Part shown: positions 34,007 through 42,322 of the stretch, piece after piece
Position numbering within the stretch: position 1 is the first letter of the stretch
Layout: each line of letters starts with the position of its first letter
Assembly (NCBI RefSeq): GCF_004364325.1
Contig: NZ_SOCP01000034.1
Coordinates: 1 to 45,003 of the forward strand
Direction: 5' to 3'
DNA: 45,003 nt
Origin: Actinophytocola oryzae
GTDB lineage: Bacteria > Actinomycetota > Actinomycetes > Mycobacteriales > Pseudonocardiaceae
Made by a program: the position numbers and the translations under genes
The notes under the pieces: model-generated
Told to the model about the DNA's origin: nothing
Database searches by the model: none
Seen by the model: only the letters and a program-made list of their open reading frames with translations

Positions 34007-34487
34007 GATTCGCCCTCCTCGTCGCGTCGTATCCGTTCGGACGAGCCGCTTTCCGACTTCGCTGGGAATCCTCCCAGACCGTCGCGGCATGCCGGCGAAC
34101 AGCTCCTTCTCGAAGAGGAGAACGTAGTGGTACTTGCCCACGAGCGCGATGACTTCCACGGCAAAGGTGCGCCCCGACCGCCATCTCTCGTCACTCGTCC
34201 TGTCTACCGAAGGTAAACAGGCGGTTCAACGCGAACCAGGATCCGCACTGGTTGCCGCGCGGGAAGTGATGTCCGACGACACGAGATCGCGATTCACCTG
34301 GCACAGCAACGATGCGTGACGGCGCTGCTCCTGAGGTACGCCAGTCGTGTGGTGGTGTTCGACCGATTCGGTAGTCAAAGGAAAGGGTGTCGGTGCGCCG
34401 TGCACTGGGACTCGCATCATCGCCGGGGGGCCTCGTCAACTCCCCCACCCACAACCGATACCGCGCCCGCGCCGACGCCCGAAAGCG
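34007..34487. other. Intergenic region upstream of the membrane kinase
   Basis: No supported gene lies here. CCTGTCTACC-GAA-GGTAAACAGG at 34199-34221 is an inverted repeat with 10-base arms and one mismatch. It could end the deaminase transcript, which runs towards it, or serve as an operator for the kinase. Confidence 0.45.
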
Positions 34488-35150
34488 TCAGCTCATGTCC
34501 GGGGGCGGACGCCGAATCGTCGCCACGCAGAGCTTGTCGGTGAGGTACTCGCAGCTTGGGCACGCCGCCGTGACCTGGAGGGTGTCCTGCGCGGTGAGGG
34601 TGTGCGCGATCGTCGCCGCGCCGCGCCTCTCGAAGTACGCCTGGGCCTCCGTGCGGGTCATGGTCGCGTCGGGGTCGATCATCCACAGATGGTTGGAGAT
34701 CGCGCCTACCTCGGCGCAGCGGCCGTGTCCGCGGCCGGTTCTGCCGCCATCGCCCTCCAGTTCGTCGAGGATCTCGGCTACCAGCGGGTGCAGGTCGGGG
34801 GTGCCGCCCTTCATGCTGGAGCTGACCTCGATGTCATCGCCGACCAGCAGCGCGCCCGACATTCCCGGGCGTTTCGCCTTGCTGAAGTCGGTGACCAGTT
34901 GCTCGCCCATGTAGGTGGAGTCGTTCTCGAGCGCCGTGGGCTGACGCAGTGGGTGGCCTGCCGGGCCGGGTCCCTCGGCCGCGTGGTTGCTGTCGGCTCC
35001 GGTCCGGTCCGTCCAGTCGCCCTCCGGTTGAGGCGGGCCGACGGTACGCAGCGCCGACACCCGGTCACCGTCGTCGGGCAGGTTGAACGTCACCCGTTTG
35101 CGCACGGCCTCCTTGAACTCCAGCTCGAGCTTCTCGCCGTTCGGTTCCAT
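34488..35150 (-). CDS. YwqJ-like putative deaminase
   Basis: The C-terminal half of this 220-residue protein fits the YwqJ family of the cytidine-deaminase superfamily: SGALLVGDD, HPLVAEILDEL, then HGRCAEVGAIS (zinc-binding Cys and catalytic Glu in the CAE triad) and CPSCEYLTDKL (the CxxC zinc pair). Such domains are common toxins of polymorphic and conflict systems and act on nucleic acids or nucleotides. The N-terminal 80 residues are unrecognised and have no signal peptide or known secretion motif. ATG 35150 has GAGGAGG 9 bases upstream. It follows the 229-residue gene by 29 bases on the same strand, which may encode its immunity or carrier protein. Confidence 0.7.
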   Translation of the reverse strand: MEPNGEKLELEFKEAVRKRVTFNLPDDGDRVSALRTVGPPQPEGDWTDRTGADSNHAAEGPGPAGHPLRQPTALENDSTYMGEQLVTDFSKAKRPGMSGALLVGDDIEVSSSMKGGTPDLHPLVAEILDELEGDGGRTGRGHGRCAEVGAISNHLWMIDPDATMTRTEAQAYFERRGAATIAHTLTAQDTLQVTAACPSCEYLTDKLCVATIRRPPPDMS

Positions 35151-35179
35151 TGCCCGAAACCTCCTCGTGAGTCAGTGGA

Positions 35180-35869
35180 CTAGCGTTGGGTCAGTTCTCC
35201 GAGCGCTTCCGCGATCAGCTCACGCCTGCGGTCCTCGGGAATCTGCGCGAACGCCGGTTCCTCGGCCAGCAGGTCGGACATGTGCGCGTCCTCGACCTCG
35301 GCCACCGACGGGAGCTGCGGCGAGTTCTCGGCTGCGTTCTGGGCCACCGCGATCACGACGCCGTACTGGGCGAAGGTGGCGACTCGCTCTTCCGGCGACT
35401 GTGCCGCGAGATACGCGAGCAGGCCGTTGGTCGGCACACCGAGGCCGCGTTCACGGCCGTGGTAGTCGAACCAGTCCCGGAACTGTTCCCACGTCTGCGC
35501 TGTCCCGTCCCAGTGCGGGCCGTACTCCAGCAGGAAGGACTGCCACGCCGCCTGGTCGTAGGACTCGTCCGCGGGCTCGTCCCCGGCTACCTCGGAGGCG
35601 GCGTCGACGAACACGCGTATCACCTCGTAGGCCTGGCGTTCGAGGTCCTCACCACCGATCAGCACGGCACGATCGTCGTCCGGCAGCTCGTCGAGCCACC
35701 GGACCAACGCCTCGGCCACCGGATGGTCGGCCGGGTCGGTGAGACCGAGCCGCTCGACCAGGTAGGCGCGCCGCTCCTCCCATGTCCGATCGGGGTTCTC
35801 GACAACGTCGGCCTCGAGATCCCGCAACGACGGGTAGACCCATTCCCAGGTCTCTTCGAGCACAGCCAT
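35180..35869 (-). CDS. Acidic protein of unknown function upstream of the deaminase
   Basis: The 229-residue protein is acidic and largely helical (LEETWEWVYPSLRDLEADVV at the start, EDRRRELIAEALGELTQR at the end). It has no membrane helix. I start it at ATG 35869 with GGGAGC upstream; the longer frame to 35929 lacks a ribosome site. It is 29 bases upstream of the YwqJ-like deaminase and probably co-transcribed with it. By position it could be an immunity or chaperone partner, but no family is recognised, so this is inference. Confidence 0.75.
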   Translation of the reverse strand: MAVLEETWEWVYPSLRDLEADVVENPDRTWEERRAYLVERLGLTDPADHPVAEALVRWLDELPDDDRAVLIGGEDLERQAYEVIRVFVDAASEVAGDEPADESYDQAAWQSFLLEYGPHWDGTAQTWEQFRDWFDYHGRERGLGVPTNGLLAYLAAQSPEERVATFAQYGVVIAVAQNAAENSPQLPSVAEVEDAHMSDLLAEEPAFAQIPEDRRRELIAEALGELTQR

Positions 35870-35925
35870 GGTGCGATCCGCTCCCTGTGTCCGGCAACAC
35901 AGAGTCACGCTAGGCCACGCCATGG

Positions 35926-36192
35926 TCACACCCCACCTCGACGAGGCACCGCTTCGGGGCGGGATTCACTGCCCGTCAGGGAACTGTCCGTGCCGTCGCC
36001 AAGCGGTGGCCGTGTCGGAAGGCCTCGGCGATCTCGGCTCCGGGCCAGCGCGGCAGTGGTGCGGCCCGCGCCGAACTGCTGCTCGACGGCCGCGACGAAG
36101 TCCGGGCCGACTTGCGGGTCCCGCCAACCGGTTGTCACCGCGCCGAGCAGGCCGGGATAACGGGCGTCGATGTCATCGGTGTCGATGCCCAC
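35926..36192 (-). CDS. Possible short hypothetical protein
   Basis: An 88-codon frame from GTG 36192 reads MGIDTDDIDARYPGLLGAVT, then VGPDFVAAVEQQFGAG. The first 45 residues look protein-like, the rest is Arg/Pro-rich and doubtful. It lies in the same frame, just after the stop of the STAND gene, and has no Shine-Dalgarno sequence. It may be a fragment of a lost gene. Confidence 0.25.
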   Translation of the reverse strand: MGIDTDDIDARYPGLLGAVTTGWRDPQVGPDFVAAVEQQFGAGRTTAALARSRDRRGLPTRPPLGDGTDSSLTGSESRPEAVPRRGGV

Positions 36193-36243
36193 CCACCGGA
36201 GGGGTCTGGCAGTCGCGCCGGTCGACGCGGACCTCGACGTCGT

Positions 36244-39200
36244 TCAGTTGTTCGTGCAGGTATGGGTGTATGGCGTTGCGGGTAGGTGGTGGCGCCATTC
36301 GTCGGGGGTGAGATCTCGGTTCGCCGCGGTGCAGATGTGGGTGATCGCCTGCTCGGGATTGACGTCCCAGAGGATCAGGGTCTGGTCTGAGCCCGCGCTG
36401 GCGAGGGTGCTCCCGTCGGGGCTGAACGCGATGGCGTGGACGGGTTGCGTGTGGCCGGTGAGGCGGGCCGTGATGGCCCGGCGCGGGATGTCCCAGAGGG
36501 TGATGGTCGCTTCGCCGCTGGTGTAGGCGAGCGTGTGTCCGTCCGGGCTGAACGCCACGCCGGTGAAGTCCGCGTCGGCGTGGTCGGTGAGGGTGGTCAG
36601 CCGGGTGCGGGTGGCGACGTCCCAAAGGATGATGGTCTGGTCGTGGCCTGCGGAGGCGAGGAGGCGCCCGTCCGGGCTGAACGTGACGGTTCTTGCCCAG
36701 CTGGTGTGGCCGGTGAGCGTGGCGAGAAGCGCCCCGGTGACAGGGTTCCAGAGCTTGACTGTCTGGTCGTGGCCTGCGGTGGCCAGCAGCCGGCCGTCAG
36801 GGCTGAACTGGACGCCGTTGACCGCTCCGGCGTGCCCTGTCAACGTCCTGAGCACCGCGCCGGTGGCGGCGTCCCAGATGCGGGCGGTCCGGTCGACACT
36901 GGCGGTGGCGATGCGGCGGCCGTCGGGGCTGAACGCGACGTTGAGTACCTGCCCGGTGTGTCCGGTCAGCCGGGTGGGGATGCCGGTGTCGAGGTCCCAC
37001 AGGGTGAGTGTGTTGCCCTCGGCACCGTCCGGGCAGCAGGGGAACGGCTGGGTGACGGTGGCCAGCAGGTGGCCGGCAGGGCTGAAGGCGACGGCGTTGG
37101 TGAACACCGCACCATCGCTGAGGACCGCGCGGAGGCTGCGGTCGGTGGTGTTCCACAGGGTTGTCCGGTTGCCGCTCGCCGTGGCGACGGTGTGACCGCC
37201 GGGACCGAACGCCACAGCGCTCACCATGTTGGGGTGTTCGGCGACGGCAGGCTGGTCGGGATCCCACAGCAGGATGGAGCCGTCCTCGCCGCCGGCGGCG
37301 AGCATCGAGGTCCTTGGGCTGAACGCCATGGTGTAGACCGCCGTGCGGGGACCGGTCAGCCGCCCCCGCAGGACCCGATGACGGGTGTCCCACAACAGCA
37401 CCGCCGTGTCGTCTCCGGCAGTGGCGAGAGTGCGGCCGTCGGGGCTGAACGCCAGTGCCAGGATCTGTCCGGACTTGTGGTGGGTGAAGGTGGTCAGCCG
37501 GGTGCGGGTGGGCACGTCCCACACGACCGCGGTCGTGTCGTCGGCACCTACGGCCAACATCGCGCCGTCCGGGCTGAAGGCTGCGGCGTAGGCACCCTCC
37601 GCGTGGCCGGTCAACGTGGCCACCGGAGCGGACCTGTTGATGTCCCACAGGATCACCGTCGAGTCCTCTGAGGCGGTGGCGACGGTGCCTCCGTCAGGGC
37701 TGAACGCCAGTGCACGCACGGGTTTCGTGTGACCTGACAGCGTGGTCAGGCGGGTGCGTCGGGCCACGTCCCAGAGGATCACCTCGTTGTCGGCGGTCGT
37801 GGCCAGGACGCGGCCGTCCGGGCTGAACACGATGTCCCGCACCCGTTCGGTGGAGCTGGGCATGGTCGCGACGCGGGCACGGCGGTCGAGGTCCCAGATC
37901 GCGATCTGGTCGTCGTCACCGCCGGTGGCGGCCGTGTGCCCGTCCGGACTCACGGCGGCGGCGGTCAACCAGGTGTGGTGGCCCGTGAGCCTCGCGTTTC
38001 TGGCGCGTCGGCCGGTGTCCCACAGGACGAGGTTCTGGTCGCGGCCGACGCTGAGCAACGTGTTGCCGTCCGGGAGGAAGGCCATCTCGGAGACGGCGCC
38101 GGTATGGCCGCGGAGTTTGCCGAGGTGACCTCGAAAGCGCGACATGCCGAGCAGAGCACCGCGTGCCTCGGTCGTCGGTGCCGTGCGGTAGGCCTGCGCG
38201 GCGAGCAGCATGGCGGTGACGGGTTCGGTGCCTGCCAGCCCTAGCGATTCGGCGGCGAGTTGGCGGGACACCGCGGTCTGCCGCTGCGCGACCGCGTCCC
38301 TGCGTTGGACGAGTGCGACGGCACCGGCGCCGACGGCGGCCACCAACAACACGCTCAACGCGGTGACGAGGTAGCGCAGCTGTCGCTGGCGGCGGGCGGT
38401 GGCGGCACGTTCCCGGTCGGCCAGGCCGATCGACGCGTCCAGGAACGCCCGTTCTGTCGCGGTCGTGGCGGCGCGCCCGGCGTTGCGGGTGGCCCACTCA
38501 CGGGCGACAGCGAGTCGAGCACCCCGGTACAACGCGCCAGGGTCGCGGTCCAGCGATATCCACGTCTGCGCCGCCTCGCCGAGCTGTCGGTGCGTGCGCA
38601 GACCTTCCCGGTCGGTGGTCAGCCAGCGTCGCAGTCGTGGCCAGGCACGGATGAGAGCCTCATGTGCGATCTCGACGGTGTCCTCACCGAGCACGACGAG
38701 CCGGGCCGCGGCGAGCCGGTCGAGTACCGAGTCGACGCCGGGCAGGTCCAGCTCGGCGCGTGGGATCCGGCGGCGGGTGTCCTCGACACCCTCGCCGAAC
38801 GCGACGAGCCGGATCAACACCTGCCGCGCGGTGTCGCGCAGGTCGTCGTCGAAGCTGTCGTAGAGGGTTTCCGCGGTGCGGGCGATCGCGCCTGCCACCC
38901 CGCCCGCGGCCTCGTAGCCGGTCACGCCCAACACGTCACCTCGGCGCTGTCGCCACGTCTCCAACAACGCGTGCGACAGCAGCGGCAGCGCGCCGGGTTG
39001 TCCGGACGCCTCGGTGAGGATCTTCGTCACCAGAGCGCGTTCGACGGTCGAACCGGCCAGGGCGGCGGGTTTGGTCACCACGTCCCGCAACTCGTCCTCG
39101 GTCAGCATCGGGACGGGAACGTTCGCGCCGGCCAGCAACCCGGCCAGCACCGGCAGATCCGCGCAGCGGGCGTAGAAGTCCGCTCTGATTCCCAGTACCA

Positions 39201-39915
39201 CTGTTGCCTTCGGGGCAGGATCTGTGACCAGTGCCGCGATGCGGTCCACGAACGCCGTGCGCCGGGCCGGGTCCGGGCAGAGCTTGAACACTTCCTCGAA
39301 CTGGTCGACGATCAGGACCAGCTCGCCGTCGGCCGGTGTCGATCCGATCGCCTCCGTCGCCGCCGTCTCGGGATCGCCGCCTGGCGTCATCAGCACGACG
39401 GCACGCCCGGCAGGTTCCACGTCGTCCCCGGTCCTGTCCGTGACAGTGGACAGGACCGGAACCAGCCCCGCGCGCAGCAACGAGGACTTACCGCTGCCCG
39501 AGGCCCCGAACACCGCCACGAACCGTTGCCGCTCCAACAGTCGGACGAGCCGCGCCACCATCGCTTCCCGCCCGAAGAACCGGGCGCCGTCGTGCACGCC
39601 GTAGCTGAACAGCCCCTGGTAAGGCGGATCCTCGTCCGCCTCCGACGGGCGGGTCGCGGCGGCCTGCCGCCACAGCTGCTCCCAGACGACCGGGTCTCCG
39701 TCACACGCCCGGACGTAGGCCAGCGTCACGGCCAAGCTCGGCAGCCGGTTCCCACCGGCGGCGTTGGCCAACGTCGCGGCCGAGAACCCGGCCCGCGCGG
39801 ACAGTTCCCGGTACCCCGGCCCACCTGCCTGTCGACGCAACTCCCGCAACCCGGCGGCAAACGACACGATCGGACCGGAGCCGGCCAACTCCCTCTCGGG
39901 GCGAGGCATACACAT
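36244..39915 (-). CDS. HTH-STAND NTPase with 14 WD40 repeats
   Basis: The 1223-residue protein combines an N-terminal XRE-like helix-turn-helix (about 18-88; YRELSARAGFSAATLANAAG), a STAND NTPase (about 98-500; GASGSGKS at 137-144 and LVLIVDQFEE at 199-208, preceded by FFGRE), a membrane helix at 515-536, and 14 WD40 repeats from about 605 to 1185, enough for two seven-bladed propellers. A short Cys/His tail (HICTAAN...HTCTNN) follows. Such STAND proteins act as ATP-gated switches where the repeats sense a ligand. AGGGGG precedes the starts MCM/MPRP by about 7 bases. It is monocistronic here and sits beside the deaminase pair. Confidence 0.93.
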   Translation of the reverse strand: MCMPRPERELAGSGPIVSFAAGLRELRRQAGGPGYRELSARAGFSAATLANAAGGNRLPSLAVTLAYVRACDGDPVVWEQLWRQAAATRPSEADEDPPYQGLFSYGVHDGARFFGREAMVARLVRLLERQRFVAVFGASGSGKSSLLRAGLVPVLSTVTDRTGDDVEPAGRAVVLMTPGGDPETAATEAIGSTPADGELVLIVDQFEEVFKLCPDPARRTAFVDRIAALVTDPAPKATVVLGIRADFYARCADLPVLAGLLAGANVPVPMLTEDELRDVVTKPAALAGSTVERALVTKILTEASGQPGALPLLSHALLETWRQRRGDVLGVTGYEAAGGVAGAIARTAETLYDSFDDDLRDTARQVLIRLVAFGEGVEDTRRRIPRAELDLPGVDSVLDRLAAARLVVLGEDTVEIAHEALIRAWPRLRRWLTTDREGLRTHRQLGEAAQTWISLDRDPGALYRGARLAVAREWATRNAGRAATTATERAFLDASIGLADRERAATARRQRQLRYLVTALSVLLVAAVGAGAVALVQRRDAVAQRQTAVSRQLAAESLGLAGTEPVTAMLLAAQAYRTAPTTEARGALLGMSRFRGHLGKLRGHTGAVSEMAFLPDGNTLLSVGRDQNLVLWDTGRRARNARLTGHHTWLTAAAVSPDGHTAATGGDDDQIAIWDLDRRARVATMPSSTERVRDIVFSPDGRVLATTADNEVILWDVARRTRLTTLSGHTKPVRALAFSPDGGTVATASEDSTVILWDINRSAPVATLTGHAEGAYAAAFSPDGAMLAVGADDTTAVVWDVPTRTRLTTFTHHKSGQILALAFSPDGRTLATAGDDTAVLLWDTRHRVLRGRLTGPRTAVYTMAFSPRTSMLAAGGEDGSILLWDPDQPAVAEHPNMVSAVAFGPGGHTVATASGNRTTLWNTTDRSLRAVLSDGAVFTNAVAFSPAGHLLATVTQPFPCCPDGAEGNTLTLWDLDTGIPTRLTGHTGQVLNVAFSPDGRRIATASVDRTARIWDAATGAVLRTLTGHAGAVNGVQFSPDGRLLATAGHDQTVKLWNPVTGALLATLTGHTSWARTVTFSPDGRLLASAGHDQTIILWDVATRTRLTTLTDHADADFTGVAFSPDGHTLAYTSGEATITLWDIPRRAITARLTGHTQPVHAIAFSPDGSTLASAGSDQTLILWDVNPEQAITHICTAANRDLTPDEWRHHLPATPYTHTCTNN

Positions 39916-39984
39916 CCCCCTGCCAACCTGGTCGCCTCACCCATCTCTACACGAGTCCCACCACTGATCCAGCGGCGGCGCCGG

Positions 39985-40019
39985 CTCGGTCCCGGGTGGG
40001 CGTCGCACCCGGGACCGAG
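39985..40019 (-). terminator. Strong hairpin terminator after the Gls24 gene
   Basis: CTCGGTCCCGGGTG (39985-39998) pairs perfectly with CACCCGGGACCGAG (40006-40019) around GGCGTCG, a 14-bp stem 11 bases past the Gls24 gene stop. Confidence 0.88.
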
Positions 40020-40030
40020 TCGCGTTCAGC

Positions 40031-40843
40031 TCAGAGGGCGTCCGGCTGGTGGATGTCGCTGACGTGGACGTCGACCGCCGCCACGTCGAGACCGAGGAAC
40101 TGCTCGACGGCCTCGATCACGTCGACCCGGATCTGCCCGGCGAGCGGCTTGACCGCGTGGCCGTACTCGACCACGAGCGAGACCTTGATCGTGGCGACGT
40201 CGTCGTCCACGGCGATCGAGCTGCCCTCCTCGTCGAGGTCGTGCACACCGCCGGTCCTACGGACCACCATGTGCACGAGCTTCGCGACGACGCCGTCGCC
40301 GACGGTCGTGCTGCCCCGAGTGTCAGCGGCGGCACGGGTTTCCACCACGACGGGCACGACGACGGCCTCGGTCTCCGCGACCGGGGCGTCGTCGTTCTCC
40401 ACGTCGGTCACGGCGTCCTCGGCCTGCTCCGCGGTCGCGTCGTCATCGGTGTCGTCGGCCGCGTTCTCGGTGGTCTCGTCGCTCTCCTCGGTGACGTCCG
40501 TGACCGCTTCGCCGTCGTCGTCTGCGTTCTCGGCGTCGGCGTTCTCGGCGTCTGCGTCTACGGCCGTCTCGTCGGTGGCTTCGCCGTCACCCGGCGCGTC
40601 GGTGTCCTCGGCGTCGTCCACGTTCTCGGCGTCGGCGTGCTCCGCGGTCTCGGCGTCCTCGGTGGCGGTGGGGTCGCCTGCCGGGTCGGCGTCGATCACC
40701 GTGGTGTCACTGGCTTCCTGGTTCACGGCCAGGTCCGACTGGACAGGTTCGACCGGTGCGGTGGTCCCGACCGCGGCGTGCTCAGTGGGTGCGGACGACT
40801 CGTTCCGGGAACGACCGAAGATGTTGTTCATGATGTCGGACAT
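40031..40843 (-). CDS. Asp23/Gls24-family envelope protein with acidic low-complexity region
   Basis: The 270-residue protein has an extremely acidic, repetitive middle (about 35-175; repeats such as DAENADAENADDD) and a C-terminal Asp23/Gls24 domain (about 180-265: VGDGVVAKLVHMVVRRTGGV, VSLVVEYGHAVKPLAGQIR, VDVHVSDIH). Gls24 proteins associate with cell-envelope stress and cluster at the membrane through partners. The start ATG 40843 (MSDIMNNIFG) has AAAGGGG about 8 bases upstream; the longer frame to 40924 lacks this. It is followed by a strong terminator and is transcribed alone. Confidence 0.85.
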   Translation of the reverse strand: MSDIMNNIFGRSRNESSAPTEHAAVGTTAPVEPVQSDLAVNQEASDTTVIDADPAGDPTATEDAETAEHADAENVDDAEDTDAPGDGEATDETAVDADAENADAENADDDGEAVTDVTEESDETTENAADDTDDDATAEQAEDAVTDVENDDAPVAETEAVVVPVVVETRAAADTRGSTTVGDGVVAKLVHMVVRRTGGVHDLDEEGSSIAVDDDVATIKVSLVVEYGHAVKPLAGQIRVDVIEAVEQFLGLDVAAVDVHVSDIHQPDAL

Positions 40844-41041
40844 GGGTGGGGACCCCTTTCGGGAGCGGGGAAGGGAGCGAGCAGACGGCGATATGATAGG
40901 GGGACCAATCGTGATCCCCGTCACATACCCCCACCTTTGGGCTCTCTTTGTCCAGTCGCTCCCGTGACCGGCCGATCTCGTTACGGGTAGCGGGGAAACT
41001 GTGCCGAATCTGGTGCCGTGGGGCGAGACCGCGAACGCTGA

Positions 41042-41053
41042 GAGAGCGCTCTC
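41042..41053. promoter_or_regulatory. Perfect palindrome between the Gls24 gene and the sensor kinase
   Basis: GAGAGCGCTCTC is a perfect 12-bp palindrome centred 90 bases upstream of the histidine kinase start. Its GAGCGCTC core is like LacI-family operators (for example the TGGGAGCGCTCCCA type). The remaining 40844-41137 region holds both divergent promoters and no gene. Confidence 0.5.
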
Positions 41054-41137
41054 ACAGCAGGGTCGATCTGCGCTACAGTTCAGTCACCCTCAGTGCTGAC
41101 GACGAGGTCATGTGGAGTGGTGGGAGGTGCTGGGCGC

Positions 41138-42322
41138 GTGACTCTCCCCGCGAACCGGGTCGTGGCTGCCGCCGCGTTGGGGCGTGCCGTGCTGCTCGGG
41201 CGGGCCGCGCTCACCCTGACGGCCGCCGGTGTCGGGTTGCGGGTTCTTCCCGATCCGAGGTCCGCACTTGCCGTTCTCGTCGTCGTCGTGGTCGCCACGG
41301 CCACTGCGCTCGTGGTCCTCGCTCGCCACCCCTCGGTGGTGCGGCATCCGGTGCCCGTGGTCGCGGTGGACTCGATCGTGGTGCTGGGAGTTCTGATCGT
41401 CTGCGGGGGCGGGGTGCCCTTCTTCTGCTTCGCGGCCGGAGCCTGTGCGCTTGGCGGTGTGGTGCTCGGCTTGCGTGGGCTGGGGCTCTGGGCACTGCAC
41501 GCCGCGCTCGGCTACGCGGTCGCCGGACACCTGTTGCGGTCCAGCGCCTCGAGCCCGCACATCACCGTGTTCACGTTGGCGTTTCCGCCGATCGAGATCC
41601 TTGCCGGGATCGCGGCGGCGGTCGCCACCGGCGCCCTCGTGCGGTACGTCGACCTCTCCGTGGACGTGGTCGCCTCTGCCCAGCGTTCGGCGGCCGCCTC
41701 CGAGCGGGCGCGGCTCGCCCGTGAACTGCACGACTCGGTCGGCAAGACCCTGCGTGGCGTCTCGTTCGCCGCGCTCGCGTTGCCGTCCTCGTTGCGCAGA
41801 CAGCCCGAGCTCGCCGAGCAGTTGGCGAGCACGGTGTCCCGCGGGGCCATGGCAGCCGCGCGGGAAGCACGCGAACTGCTGACCGGGCTTCGGCTGGACG
41901 CACCTGACCAGGACTTCGCCACCACACTGTCGCGGATCTGCGCGCACTGCGGCACGTTGTCCGGGATCCCGGTGAGTCTCACCGCCGTGCCGGTGGACCC
42001 GCCTGCCGGCGTGCGCTACGAACTGAGTCGGATCCTCCACGAGGCCCTGCGCAACGCCGTCGAGCACGGCCAACCCGGACAGGTCACGGTCACCCTCACC
42101 CTGACCGATCACCTCCGGCTGCGGGTGCATGACAACGGCAGCGGCTTCCGCGTGCCCGGTGACCTGTCCGTCCTCACCACCGCGAACCACTACGGCCTCG
42201 TGGGCATGGCGGAGCGTGCTCGCAACGCCGGTGGCGTGCTGGCCGTGACGTCGAAGCCTGGTCACGGCACGACGATCGAGGTGTCGGTGCCCGTCGCCTT
42301 CCCTGCTCGGCTCGCGTCATGA
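41138..42322 (+). CDS. NarL-type sensor histidine kinase
   Basis: The 394-residue protein has about five hydrophobic segments in its first 170 residues and a HisKA_3 dimerisation domain with the phosphate-accepting His in ARELHDSVGKT (about residue 198), followed by an HATPase domain with NAVEHG, DNGSGF and YGLVGMAERA. It autophosphorylates and passes phosphate to the response regulator downstream. I choose GTG 41138 because GGGAGG lies 10 bases upstream, though earlier in-frame GTGs exist. The stop overlaps the response regulator start (ATGA). The signal is unknown; there is no large extracellular domain, so it may sense membrane state. Confidence 0.92.
   Translation: MTLPANRVVAAAALGRAVLLGRAALTLTAAGVGLRVLPDPRSALAVLVVVVVATATALVVLARHPSVVRHPVPVVAVDSIVVLGVLIVCGGGVPFFCFAAGACALGGVVLGLRGLGLWALHAALGYAVAGHLLRSSASSPHITVFTLAFPPIEILAGIAAAVATGALVRYVDLSVDVVASAQRSAAASERARLARELHDSVGKTLRGVSFAALALPSSLRRQPELAEQLASTVSRGAMAAAREARELLTGLRLDAPDQDFATTLSRICAHCGTLSGIPVSLTAVPVDPPAGVRYELSRILHEALRNAVEHGQPGQVTVTLTLTDHLRLRVHDNGSGFRVPGDLSVLTTANHYGLVGMAERARNAGGVLAVTSKPGHGTTIEVSVPVAFPARLAS

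Noticed and set aside
34007..34159. Extra 51 residues at the start of the membrane kinase
   Set aside because: The GTG at 34006 has a good ribosome site and directly precedes the kinase domain; the extension is unlike kinase N termini.
36244..38200. WD40 coding repeats as a DNA repeat element or mobile unit
   Set aside because: The similarity follows the protein repeat of about 42 codons and is explained by the propeller blades.
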